Source: Apostichopus japonicus (lineage: Eukaryota > Echinodermata > Holothuroidea > Aspidochirotida > Stichopodidae). Taken from it: a stretch of DNA of 64,000 bases. A model generated the notes under the pieces. It did no database searches and was not told the origin of the DNA. It worked only from the letters and a program-made list of their open reading frames with translations. The stretch is from assembly GCF_037975245.1 (NCBI RefSeq), contig NC_092564.1, forward strand, positions 27,446,984 to 27,510,983. Reading direction: 5' to 3'. A program made the translations under genes and the position numbers. Shown piece by piece: positions 12,672-24,472 of the stretch; the stretch's first letter is position 1, and each line of letters begins with the position of its first letter.

Positions 12672-15600
12672 ATGGCAGGTAAGACATGGGTATGAACTTA
12701 ACAGATGCTGTGAACTGAAGGCTTGTGAGTTTCAAGTCGATGTGTGATTTATCTTAAAGGCCATCAGTATTGCCCCAAAGTATGTCAGTATTCATATTCA
12801 GACTTTAGCAAGTCATTCAGTCTTAACCTCAAAAAGTTTATTCAGACATTTAATTATCAACTTAAGCATTTCTAAAGGTTTGGAAATAAATTAGAGGGTC
12901 AAGATCTCTTGGAAAGTTTATTCTGAAAACCTCTTAATTGCAATTTTGAGTACTAGAAAATACAGTAGCTATACAAATGACATTTTAGATTAAATATAAC
13001 TCAGTGTATGAGTCCTTAATAATGCCTAATTTTGCATCTGAGTTAAAACATTATCATCTTAAATGTGAACTTTTTGTGAAGGTCTTCTTGACTACAATGA
13101 TTGGGTAACAGCATGATAATCAAGTTGGAACCAACCAATCTACTTGAGTAAGTCCAACCTCATGCTCAGAAATGACTGTAGGTTTCTTATTAATTCCTGA
13201 CCATTGGAAACAACTCCAGTGTAGATTAAGGTTGGAGTGATGAATGGGTATGTATAGGATACAGATAAGAGAGGAGTTTTAATAAATCTGGATATTCTCA
13301 GCACATTTTGTTGTAATTGCATTCACTCTATACTACACTATAAATTTCATTTCTCAAAATCTGCTTTCATCTGAAATGTGCTCTGTGACCTTCTGTACAA
13401 AAGTTGCAGTTTTTCAATGCAATTTTGCCCATTGATACTACAGTGTTAATACCCATTTGATGTTTTGTTTTTCTGATTAGGTTATAAATTGGATTTTGCT
13501 TATTATCTTGGGAAATCTCAGTTCCATTTGTCTGACAGTTGTGAGTGTTAAATACTGTTGACGTAGCATTTTCTTCAGGTTAATGTATGCCATGGTTAAC
13601 CAAATTTTATATTAGATTTAGGACGAGGGAATATTATGGTACAGTTTTATAATATTTCCTCCTGGAAATCTTCTAAATTGTTCAACAGAAGCAGAAATTT
13701 TAAAGGCAGAACTTGCGGAGTTTGTGTGTGGAGCTAATGATGTCATTGAGTTAAAATTAGGTGAGTTGCAATGGCTGTATTCAATGTTATTTAATTCTAG
13801 GTACTTTGTACATACTAAAGCATAATATAGACCAGAAAGTAACTGAACTATACACGGTACAGTAGTTACTACTAAAATTACTACTAAAATCAAATTAATG
13901 ATAAGTGGTTTGTGCTTCTCAAGGCCATGTTACACATCTGCTAGTATTCACCTCAGGGAAAAATGATATTTTTCAATGCTTGTTTTTTAATGAGTCAATT
14001 GGTTTCAAGTTTTCTTTCACAATAATTAATAATTGGACACAGTACCAGTTTATGTACAGTATATGAACGTAGTTGCTAAATATAGAAGCTGCAAAGTGGG
14101 GGTCCTACAAAGTGCTTAATTGTCATTTGTCCAACAAATGATGAACGTTTCTGCTAACAATCAACTGTATCATTGAACTTTGTCTTAATATTTTGTGTCG
14201 GTTAGTGTTAGGTTCTTTTCAGCGTTGGGTTTGTCAAGATCGTTCTCCTCACTTTTATTTCTTGCAGTACGAGATGTGAACGACATCTTTGATGACACCA
14301 AAATATTCCGTCCTGAATTTACCCACCAGCTCTTTGGACAGAAGTAAGTTTTACTCGTTTAGGTTGAATTAGTTTAACATCAACATGTTTTTCTCCATGT
14401 ACGTCATCAGACGTTATGAAAGATCTTTTTCGGTGACGTTAAACGTGAACTTTCTCGGTGACGTTAAACGTAATGCATCATTTGTCACAGAGCATCTCGT
14501 ATTGTTAGTGATAATTCCAAACATATGCATTCGTCTCTGGAATTTATTATCCTAAGAAAAGGTTAAAGGTCATTGGTCTTGCCCCTTTATATCCTCCACA
14601 AGGGTGGTACGCATTCAATAAACATAGTTGTATTTTAACATGCATCTCACTACCATCCTCAAATCAGCTTCCTCTACTGAGACATTTTATTTGCTGATTT
14701 TTCTCCCTCACCAATATCTGAAGATAAATTTGATGGTAGCAGCATCCAGGAAACTGATGGAAATATATTTTTGCTCAAAATTAAAAAAAACAAAATTAGT
14801 TTGCCAAATTTTTGATGCTAGTAATGACGATCTTGAATTTGTTTAGTACTAAGGTTGTTAATATGTTAACTTCACAACCTGAAAATCTTTCATCACAAGT
14901 TGTTATTTACATTTAGTGGTGAAGGCAGTGGACTTGTGATCTAAGGATTACAGGTGCGAGCCCAGGCCAGATCATTGCGTTGTGTCTTTGGGCAAGGCAC
15001 TTTATCTCCATTGCCCCTCTTCACCCAGGTGTTTAAATGGGGACTTGCGAGGTGACTTGTAAATATAGTTGCGTGCGCCGGTTTGTGGCTGCACCCTATG
15101 GGATGTCCCCCAGGGGACACGTGTCTGTGGTGCAATGTTGTGCCCCAGGAGAGATAGTTTGAACTGTGCACACTTTGGTGTGTAGGTGTGACAAGTTACC
15201 AATGACCAGGGTTAATTGTAAAGCGCATAGAACTTGTGGATTATGCGCTATATAAATAACGGCGTAATAATAATAATAATATGTATCATAAATGAGTTAC
15301 TTCTGACTTCATTCTTCACTACTTTGCTTTGGAGAGGGGGGGGGGGGTGTAAGGAGGGTACCCATTCAGATGTAACAGTGTAAATCATGGAACACATCCT
15401 ATTTTATTTTGTCACTCTCTGCATTTGGGTCTTAACAAGAGAGCACCAAGGAATTGTGAGTAAATTGTATCGAACTGAAATTTATTTGATGGGATTTATA
15501 CCATCTTGATATTCTTTTACAGTGAGAACATCTTTGGATACAAAGAATTGAAGATTCAGCTGTACTTCAGCGCCGGAAGCCTCAATCCTTACCTCGCTAA

Positions 15601-18600
15601 GACCTCCTCTGCGGAGGTGGACGGGAAGAAGTATGATGGGGTCAAGGTAAGTTCCCATGGTAACAGCTCAGAGGTCGGTCTTGTAAGCTAAAATTGCCAA
15701 ATTGCTCAGTAAACTGTCACTCCTTCCTGTCTGTTACTTGGCTTGTAAATATAGGGTGGAGATTTAGTATCATATCCTAGGATATGGTAAATGAGAGGTG
15801 AAAGAAAGGGGCAGGGTAGGCTGAAGACTGGTTGCAAATTGGGCTCGAAATATTCCTGCATAAAGTGAATTTTTTGTGAGTGAGTTTTCTTTCATTCTTT
15901 GATTTTTGCAGCAGCCAAGTTTGGTAATACAAAATGGGAAGCCAATATGCACAGCTTGTCAGTTGTATTAGACTATGTGTTAGCATTCCCTACAGTATGT
16001 TGTTGGGCAAGGATTGAGTGCACAGGAAACTCGCATAGGAAAGCAAGTGCATAAAAGGTTCATACATGGTTGAGTATATTTCAAATACAGTTGTGTTTAG
16101 TTAGAAGAAAGCACCATGTCACTAGTTTTAATTCTGGTTCAAACCCCAAAATTTTCTTTTTCCATTGTTGATTTAACTGAATATGTCTCCTGAAATGTCT
16201 GTCCTCTCTACCTCCACGTTCAGCCCGACGATGTCCTCAAGACAATTGTTGACCAGCTGGAGATTCAACCAATGAGCAGCCTGGATCACTTCATCGCCAA
16301 ACTACCGGAAGAGTCCTCCTTCCAACCGTCCGGGGAGCTGCTTGATTCGTATTCCCTCGACGGTGCCGACGGCTCAAGCACCCACTTTGAGATCTACAAG
16401 TGTGACATCAGGGAGCAGAAATTCAAAGACTACCACAGCAAGATGCAGACTTTCCTCTGGTGGTACATCGACGCTGCCTCTTACATCGACGTAGACGATG
16501 ACCGATGGACTTACTATACAATGTAAGGAGTCTCTTGTATGTCCTCACAAGTCCTCCAATTATTATATCTCTCGTTAATGTTGTTTGTAGGTTTTATAAT
16601 AATAACAATAATAATAATCAGCAGTTATTTTTATGATGCTTAAGCAACCACAAATGCGGGAGAAACCCGCTAGGGCTTATGGATTACAACTTACACGTCG
16701 GGTGGCTTCCAATTCAACATTTTAACTCAATTTTGGAATCTCTTCAATTTAGAATGTCATTTCAGATTGGAAAACCATAGATTGCTCTTGGATGAAAAAC
16801 ACACTTTAATATGACCCTGCCGGGAATCGAACCCCAAATCTCCTGATTGCTCAGCCTCATTGCTTCAAATGCCATCCACTCAGCCAGAGCACCAGTAATA
16901 CCCAAAGACTTTAGAGATGTCGCTTTTGTCCCAAGCCCCAAGGGTCATCTTTCTTTGTGGCAAGATCGATATTAAGTGATAATTGATGAGTGATAAACAA
17001 GTAGCCCATAATAGTTTGGAACACTGAATTTTGTTTTGTTCTTGTGAAGATTAAAAATTCACATAAAAAATGTTGGCGATGTTGTTGCAATTTTATTCTT
17101 CCCTTCTTTGTTTTCGTCCACCAGCATGGAGAAATATTCTCAGAATGGCAATAAACAATATGCATTTGTTGGTTATGCTACTCTGTACAGATACTATGCA
17201 TATCCAGATAAGATCAGACCAAGGATAAGGTAAGTCGGTACAAGGCAGTTCCTGTAGTGTACCTTACAGTATCTTTGATATTTATGTTATCTTGCGAAGT
17301 CCGTGGAGACAATATTTTCATACAGTCTGAAATACCTAGTTCCGAAAAGGCTAAAATATTTCTCTATCTGTTGTCCCAATTTCTAGATGTTTGTTTCAAA
17401 CTCTGACCAAAAAGGTTGCCATGAAAAACAGAACGTTAGTTTCTGATCTGAGATTTGCACATGCAGGCCTAGAATTTTCACCATTTTAAACCTTTTACTA
17501 AGAAATGACTTTGCATCAAAACATAATGCGAACACTGACACTAATATGAAATAATCACTGGCTTTTGCCTTGAATTAATATGAAAGTGACAAATTTTCTA
17601 TACTGGCAGGAAAAATGTCAGTGCTTTTACTTTCTACTGGCAAACAGCAACACTCACTGTTATTTAGCGAGTAAAATAACCTAACTTTTTGGGCTTTTCA
17701 TTGTAAAATGTTTCCCAAACACTGAAGTTATTGCTTTCTTCAATTTTCCCATTGATGTGTGTTTGATCTTAGCGATCTTGTATTGTTGCTCTGTAATCAA
17801 ACTAAGAATGAAAGGCTTATAAAAATTAAGTGTCTTTTATTCGTAAACAATTTCTTACCTCTCTACTGAGGGATTATCTTACAGAGCTATATACACCTAA
17901 GATATAAATATAAAGCCTTTTTCCTCATTATGGAAGTAGGTGTCACCCGACACCAAAATACCAATTGCCAGCAGAGAAGTATTACCTGTGGCTATGGTAC
18001 ATCAGTTTAGGATGTCAACAAAGACTAGCAAATATTCTTAAGGGAAATAGAATTGTTATGTCACTATATCTTAACGTTGTCATTTTCAGCCAATTCCTGA
18101 TCCTTCCACCGTTCCAAAGGCGAGGTCATGGTTGTCGTTTCCTGAGGTCCATCTACAGCGACGTACAGAAAGACTCACAGGTGTTGGACATAACAGGTAG
18201 GCTGGATAGGACAGTGATTAAACCCATAGCAACAGTAGAGCAAACACCCATAGCAACAGTAGAGCTACCATAGCAACAGTAGAGCAAACACCCATAGCAA
18301 CAGTAGAGCTACCATAGCAACAGTAGAGCAGTTAGGCTGGATAGGACAGTGATTAAACCCATAGCAACAGTAGAGCAAACACATAGCAACAGTAGAGCAA
18401 TTAACAGCAGCATTGAAGTGATTCTGCTATCAGCTTCATAGAGGAGGTCTTTAGAGTTGATATATACATTAATGTGATTCTGCTATCAGCTTCATAGAGG
18501 TCATTAGAGTTGATATATACATTAATGTGATTCTGCTATCAGCTTCATAGAGGTCTTTAGAGTTGATATAAAACATTAATGTGATTCTGCTATCAGCTTC

Positions 18601-21600
18601 ATAGAGGTCTTTAGAGTTGATATATACATTGATGTGATTCTGCTATCAGCTTCATAGAGGTATTAAGAGTTGATATATACATTAATGTGATTCTGCTATC
18701 AGCTTCATAGAGGTATTAAGAGTTGATATATACATTAATGTGATTCTGCTATCAGCTTCATAGAGGTCTTTAGAGTTGATATATACATTAATGTGATTCT
18801 GCTATCAGCTTCATAGAGGTCTTTAGAGTTGATATAAAACATTAATGTGATTCTGCTATCAGCTTCATAGAGGTATTAAGAGTTGATATATACATTAATG
18901 TGATTCTGCTATCAGCTTCATAGAGGTCTTTAGAGTTGATATATACATTAATGTGATTCTGCTATCAGCTTCATAGAGGTCTTTAGAGTTGATATAAAAC
19001 ATTAATGTGATTCTGCTATCAGCTTCATAGAGGTCTTTAGAGTTGATATATACATTGAAGTGATTCTGCTATCAGCTTCATAGAGGTATTAAGAGTTGAT
19101 ATATACATTAATGTGATTCTGCTATCAGCTTCATAGAGGTATTAAGAGTTGATATATACATTAATGTGATTCTGCTATCAGCTTCACAGAGGTCTTTAGA
19201 GTTGATATAAAACATTAATGTGATTCTGCTATCAGCTTCATAGAGGTATTAAGAGTTGATATATACATTAATGTGATTCTGCTATCAGCTTCATAGAGGT
19301 CTTTAGAGTTGATATATACATTAATGTGATTCTGCTATCAGCTTCATAGAGGTCTTTAGAGTTGATATATACATTAATGTGATTCTGCTATCAGCTTCAT
19401 AGAGGTCTTTAGAATTGATATATACATTAATGTGATTCTGCTATCAGCTTCATAGAGGTATTAAGAGTTGATATATACATTAATGTGATTCTTCTATCAG
19501 CTTCATAGAGGTCTTTAGAGTTGATATATACATTAATGTGATTCTGCTATCAGCTTCATAGAGGTCTTTAGAGTTGATATATACATTGATGTGATTCTGC
19601 TATCAGCTTCATAGAGGTCTTTAGAGTTGATATATACATTAATGTGATTCTGCTATCAGCTTCATAGAGGTCTTTAGAGTTGATATATACATTAATGTGA
19701 TTCTGCTATCAGCTTCATAGAGGTCTTTAGAGTTGATATATACATTGATGTGATTCTGCTATCAGCTTCACAGAGGTCTTTAGAGTTGATATATACATTA
19801 ATGTGATTCTGCTATCAGCTTCACAGAGGTCTTTAGAGTTGATATAAAACATTAATGTGATTCTGCTATCAGCTTCATAGAGGTCTTTAGAGTTGATATA
19901 TACATTGATGTGATTCTGCTATCAGCTTCATAGAGGTCTTTAGAGTTGATATATACATTAATGTGATTCTGCTATCAGCTTCATAGAGGTCTTTAGAGTT
20001 GATATATACATTGATGTGATTCTGCTATCAGCTTCATAGAGGTATTAAGAGTTGATATATACATTAATGTGATTCTGCTATCAGCTTCATAGAGGTCTTT
20101 AGAGTTGATATATACATTAATGTGATTCTGCTATCAGCTTCATAGAGGTCTTTAGAGTTGATATATACATTGATGTGATTCTGCTATCAGCTTCATAGAG
20201 GTCTTTAGAGTTGATATATACATTAATGTGATTCTGCTATCAGCTTCACAGAGGTCTTTAGAGTTGATATATACATTAATGTGATTCTGCTATCAGCTTC
20301 ATAGAGGTCTTTAGAGTTGATATATACATTGATGTGATTCTGCTATCAGCTTCATAGAGGTCTTTAGAGTTGATATATACATTGATGTGATTCTGCTATC
20401 AGCTTCATAGAGGTATTAAGAGTTGATATATACATTAATGTGATTCTGCTATCAGCTTCATAGAGGTCTTTAGAGTTGATATATACATTGATGTGATTCT
20501 GCTATCAGCTTCATAGAGGTCTTTAGAGTTGATATATACATTAATGTGATTCTGCTATCAGCTTCATAGAGGTCTTTAGAGTTGATATATACATTAATGT
20601 GATTCTGCTATCAGCTTCATAGAGGTCTTTAGAGTTGATATACTTTACTGTAATTAAGGCTTTATCTTGCCGAGTTTGTCCTTTAATCATTCTGTAGTAT
20701 TTTAAATCACTTTTGTTAACATATGCTCAGTGCACACAATAAATGCCTGTTAGTAAACAAACATGCCTTGAATCAGGGATGTAAGTCTTCCGTATTTTTA
20801 CGGAAATCCGGTTTTTTTTTTAAGTCCAATAAGTCTTCCGTATTTTTACGGAAATCCGTTTTTTTTTTTTAATTCCAATAAAGTTCCACAAAATTGTTCG
20901 AATATCAAAGACACAACGCGGCAAAAATGCCTGGTCCGTTGCAGCAAGCTAACTTCAATTTTCACTCATCGATCACTCAAAATACCATTCATTTCCAGTT
21001 TCGCATCATCGCATTGCACTGTACAACATTGTGCCATGTGAATATCGTTGCGTACGTGCGAACTTCAAATCGCTATAGCTAATTTCTGTCGTTGAAAAAC
21101 GTTGCCTAATTCATGTTGAATGGACTGCTAATTAATATCTTCGTAACTGCTGGTGCTCGACATAAGTTTTGGAATTAACGCTTGTGATATTTGTGAGCGG
21201 CGGAAATCTACGGGATACGCATATGAAAGTCGATATTTGTGATCGCATTCGAATGTGAGACTGTTTTTTATTCCGTAGTTCGCTGCGACGTATTCGTAAC
21301 TTTGAGCTAGCCTAACATAACGATAGTGTGTAAGTAGTAAGAACTAGGGGTAGGATGTGTTAGCGCTAATACTTCTGAGCTGCTTACCAGTCAAAACGTT
21401 CCTTTACCAAAACGTCCCCGTACCAAAACGTCCCCGCTTTTGGTCAAAACGTCCCCGTTGGTCAAAACGTCCCCGTCTATCACATTCATTCAGAGTTGTG
21501 AATATATATTCATTTTAAGTTACAATTTGGCTAAGTTATCGGCATGCAAGTTGGATTACGGGCGCTTAATAAATCACGAAGGACTACAACGTTTAATTAT

Positions 21601-24230
21601 ATTTGGTATGAAAACAAAAAATATTATACAAGAGGAATTAAAATCGAATTTGGATGCGTTTACTATACAATATATATATATATCTATATAGGGAAATTTT
21701 TCCACAAAACATCCACACTTGCATTCCAACTGATTATAAAAGCGGGGATTTTTTGACTCACGGGGACGATTTGACTGCGAGGACGTTTTGGTAAAAAGCG
21801 GGGACGTTTTGGTCTTTAAAAAGCGGGGACGTTTTGGTTAAGGGACGTTTTGACTGGATACCTCTGAGCTAGCCTAACATAACGATAGTGTGTAAGTAGT
21901 CAGAGCTAGGAGTAGGATGTGTTAGGACGGCATTCACCTGGGGTCTCCGAATATTTTTCCGGTTTTTTTTTTTGGCTGCACTTACATCCCTGTTGAATAA
22001 TTTCCACCTACGATACCTTACATTACCCGTCTTAACTGCCGCAGAAAATCAGGCACATGCAGTAGTATTGAGATTCTAGCATTGCTACTCTCGCCCTCTT
22101 GTATACTATATAATAACAGAATAATCAGTTTTGTAAACTTCAAAATGAAATCTATCTACTGGTAACATTAATTTGATAGGAAGTTATTTTAATGTCTTGT
22201 GCTTAATTTTCACATCTTTTGCTCTTTTTGCATTTCAGTGGAGGATCCTTCTGAAGAATTTGTAAGGTTAAGGGACTTTGTTGACTGCCAGGACTGTGGT
22301 AGGTTAGAGGCCTACACAAAGGATAAACTGAAGGGAAGCTTCTCACAAGATATGGAAAAGGAGGCTCAGTCAAAGTACAAAATAAATAAGGTGAGTTTTG
22401 CCTGCTTTGCCAGGGGATGGGTGATGATAGGGTAGTTTGTTAGGGTGTAGATAGGGTAGTTTATGAGTGTGATGATTGGGTCATTTGTGAGGGTGTAGAT
22501 AGGGTAGTTTATGAGGGTGATGATAGGGTAGTTTATGAGGGTGATGATAGGGTAGTTTTTGAGGGTGTCGATAGGGATGTTAATGAGGGTGATGGTAAGG
22601 GAAGTTTATGAGGTTGATGATAGGTGAAGTTCATGGAGGTGATGATAAGGAAGTTTATGAGGGTGATGATAGGGATGATTATGAGGGTGATGAGTGCATT
22701 AAGGGCCCACGGATTTAACTTCTTGCCTTTGATGTGGTGAGGGTTATGTAATTTAACGTTTTCTCTGTGGTCACAGTGTTCTTCCTAATCACTGGTTCCT
22801 TTTTCTTTGTTTCATTACGATAAGGTTTTGTAAGTTTATGCCATCTTTATTACTCTTATTATGTTGTTTGTGATTGTAAATACTATTGTTCAGGGTCATG
22901 TCCAGAATAAACGGAAGCATGAATTGCTGACAGTTTTCATAGTAACATATTTCCGTATGTATTCAGTATGTGATGGTAGAGGGTAGTGGCTGTAGTTTGG
23001 AGTTTCTATTTGTAATCATTCAATACTTTCTGTGCATAGAGAGATATATACACCACATATGTACTGAGTGGCCCTAGTAGCTCTCACTGAAAATAAAACG
23101 CTTAAATCATTCCTTCTAGAAACAAGCAAGGAGAGTGTTTGAGATCCTGAAGTGGATGAACGTTAACCAGGGTGACGAGGAAGAAGTCAGGTCGTATCGT
23201 CTAGAGGTCAAACAGAGACTGAACGTCCCATTTCAAGTAAGTACTGCAGATGGAGTCTTGTTGCAGCAGTTAGAGCCTCCACCCTGCCCCCCTCCCCTGT
23301 ACCCCCTCTCACAGGAATTGTTAAGATGGTGTTCGAAATAGAGGATTCTCAAAATCATTGCCCTGCCGGGGTATTGAGTGAAGTATTCTGTGGATTTGCT
23401 GGGTTTTTTGGGGGATTATAAATTTGTTCTTTTCACTGGATTGAAACAACTTCCTTTGCCATAATTGTATTAATATTGAATGGGGTGCTTCAGCACCCCT
23501 CCATATTTGAAAAAAAACCCAGTTAGATTGCTGGGGTACACTTTCATCTTTCGGATCAAAGTGTTAATTGTAGAATGGTTACAGCAATTCCTCCATATTC
23601 TTTTGAATCCTCATCCAAAGAAGTAAACCATTGTCGACAATAATCTCATCAGGGTTCCCATGGTAGAGGAAACCCTGGAAAAGTCATTGAAATTTGACAT
23701 GCATATATCTAGAAAAAAGCTGTGGAAAAAGCATTCAAGAAAAAATGTCAGTCACAAAAAATGGATCTATTTTCTTAAATGTTTACTACGTCATGTTTTA
23801 CTTTTCTTATTTTTTCTTAATTTTTATTTTTATAGTTTTTTTCTGTAAAGTAATACATATAAATTTCAGTTTAATGCTTTTTTTTTTTTTCTTCTTCAAT
23901 ATTTTCAGAAAATATGTCAGTTACAGAAAACGGATCTTTTTTCTTAAATGTTTACTATGTCATGCTTTATTTTACTTAATTTGTCTTTTTTATAGTTTTG
24001 TTCCGTAAAGAAATACATATAAATTTCTTGTCTGTTTTTCTCTTCTTCTTTAATATTTTCAGAAACAAAAATCTGACTATGAGAAACTGAAGAAGGTATT
24101 AAAACCTGAAGAATTAACAGCTACAATGGAAGGAACAAGCCTGGAGGAAAGACAAAAGACTCTAGAATCCTGGTACCAGGAGTTAAGTTCGGAATATAGT
24201 AAAGTCGTGGAGAAACTGCAGAACTCGTAG
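12672..24230 (+). CDS. HAT1: Histone acetyltransferase type B catalytic subunit, complete, 10 exons, 408 aa
   Basis: HAT1 acetylates newly made histone H4 (Lys5 and Lys12) with acetyl-CoA, together with an RbAp46/48-type WD protein, during nucleosome assembly. Coding exons: 12672-12678, 13689-13760, 14268-14343, 15523-15646, 16224-16522, 17125-17229, 18090-18196, 22239-22390, 23120-23236, 24063-24230 (TAG). All borders are AG/GT and the sum is 409 codons; human HAT1 is about 419 residues. Seen in order: ELKLVRDVNDIF, HQLFGQ, the GYKELKIQLYFSAGSL block, ASYIDVDDDRW, VGYATLYRYYAYPDKIRPR, acetyl-CoA motif A in LPPFQRRGHG (residues 233-242), and VLDITVEDPSEEF, whose Glu265/Asp266 align with the human catalytic Glu-Asp pair. 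The C-terminal helix ends KVVEKLQNS. The start is a 7-nt coding exon (ATGGCAG); the only in-frame acceptor gives MAEAEILKAEL, because using the acceptor at 13644 would hit a stop at once. Confidence 0.96.
14924..15280 (+). mobile_element. tRNA-derived SINE in HAT1 intron 3
   Basis: The head carries an A-box-like gtgaaggcagtggact and a B-box-like aggtgcgagccc (RNA polymerase III promoter). The body includes gggcaaggcactttatctcc and cttcacccaggtgtttaaat, words I recall from marine-animal SINEs. The tail is gcgctatataaataac followed by (ATA)n, typical of retrotransposition using a partner LINE. Same orientation as HAT1. Weak matches in the B box suggest it is no longer active. Confidence 0.8.
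16597..16898 (-). mobile_element. tRNA-derived SINE, antisense in HAT1 intron 5
   Basis: Read on the minus strand, the head holds a perfect A box (tggctgagtgg) and a perfect B box (ggttcgattcc) inside a tRNA-like sequence at about 16897-16813. The body follows and it ends in an (ATT)n tail at about 16618-16597. The order head, body, simple tail defines a SINE. It differs from the SINE at 14924. Intact box sequences make it the younger of the two. Confidence 0.8.
18197..18400 (+). repeat. Short tandem repeat at the start of HAT1 intron 7
   Basis: Units around ccatagcaacagtagagc (17-25 bp period) are repeated about eight times directly after the exon 7 donor. A larger duplication copies the first part of the intron (aggctggataggacagtga) again at about 18331. 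In that second copy the splice GT is changed (acaggtagg becomes gcagttagg), so the duplicate donor is dead. Confidence 0.75.
18418..20640 (+). repeat. 53-bp minisatellite, about 42 copies, in HAT1 intron 7
   Basis: The unit is gtgattctgctatcagcttc, atagaggtctttagagttga, tatatacattaat (53 bp). Copies are nearly identical and fall into subtypes: ctttagag or attaagag in the middle; tatatac or a 1-bp longer tataaaac; ending attaat or attgat; catag or cacag. Subtypes are interspersed, and early units show partial higher-order order. The array ends in a truncated unit before tactttactg. The unit contains stops and is not coding. Confidence 0.97.
20774..21992. mobile_element. hAT-like non-autonomous DNA transposon (cagggatg termini)
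   Basis: Termini cagggatgtaagt (20774-20786) and acttacatccctg (21980-21992) are perfect 13-bp inverted repeats. The 6-bp word ttgaat flanks both sides (20768-20773, 21993-21998), so the target duplication appears to be 6 bp. The left subterminal part contains two tandem copies of a hairpin, ccgtatttttacgg, each followed by a T run; a relic of it is at the right end. No transposase ORF is visible. A second element (21382-21862) sits inside. Confidence 0.75.
21382..21862. mobile_element. Nested foldback MITE with arrays of AAAACGTCCCCG
   Basis: Ends gcttaccagtcaaaacgtt and (inverted) ggtatccagtcaaaacgtc form imperfect inverted repeats. Each arm has about four to five accaaaacgtccccg-type motifs facing inward, so the single strand can fold over about 90 bp. 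The word tctgagct flanks both ends (21374-21381, 21863-21870), an 8-bp target duplication. The centre is AT-rich with (TA)n. It lies between two copies of a roughly 60-bp direct repeat (21304-21363 and 21866-21926, gagctagcctaacataacga). Confidence 0.8.
22418..22698 (+). repeat. 24-bp minisatellite just after HAT1 exon 8
   Basis: About eleven imperfect units of gggtgatgatagggtagttt plus atga. It starts only about 28 bp after the exon 8 donor. Variation (gtagat, gtcgat, ggtgat) indicates moderate age. Confidence 0.9.
23741..24062 (+). repeat. Tandem duplication ending in two 3' splice-site sequences before HAT1 exon 10
   Basis: Two copies of a roughly 155-170 bp segment: atgtcagtcacaaaaaatgg at 23745 and atgtcagttacagaaaacgg at 23914. 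Each ends in a pyrimidine tract plus attttcag (23901-23908 and 24055-24062). Only the second is followed by the HAT1 reading frame (AAA CAA AAA TCT). The first is a possible decoy acceptor. Confidence 0.8.
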
Positions 24231-24460
24231 CTTTCGACTGGGACTTGCTCCAGTTTCAAATCGGAGCAGAATCGGAGCTCAGTGAGTGTCACAGTGCCTG
24301 AATCAATAGATGGAAGAATAAGACAAATTATTTTCTAATCGAATAAAGGGGATAAGATTCAAACGAATTGTAACAATATGGAGGTCTATTTCTGTGATAA
24401 AATGTCTTCACTTTGAAATGTTCCAAGAACAGTTCAGTTCTCTGCATTTTGTTCATTATC

Positions 24461-24466
24461 AATAAA
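24461..24466 (+). terminator. HAT1: HAT1 polyadenylation signal
   Basis: A canonical aataaa lies 231 bp after the HAT1 stop codon and is the first one downstream of it. Cleavage would be expected shortly after. Confidence 0.6.
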
Positions 24467-24472
24467 ATCTGG

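Noticed and set aside
16813-16897. Possible tRNA gene on the minus strand
   Set aside because: Perfect A and B boxes, but it continues into a SINE body with an (ATT)n tail and lacks a convincing acceptor-stem pairing, so it is a SINE head.
18418-20640. CRISPR-like regular repeat
   Set aside because: Units are contiguous with no unique spacers, in a eukaryotic intron; a minisatellite.
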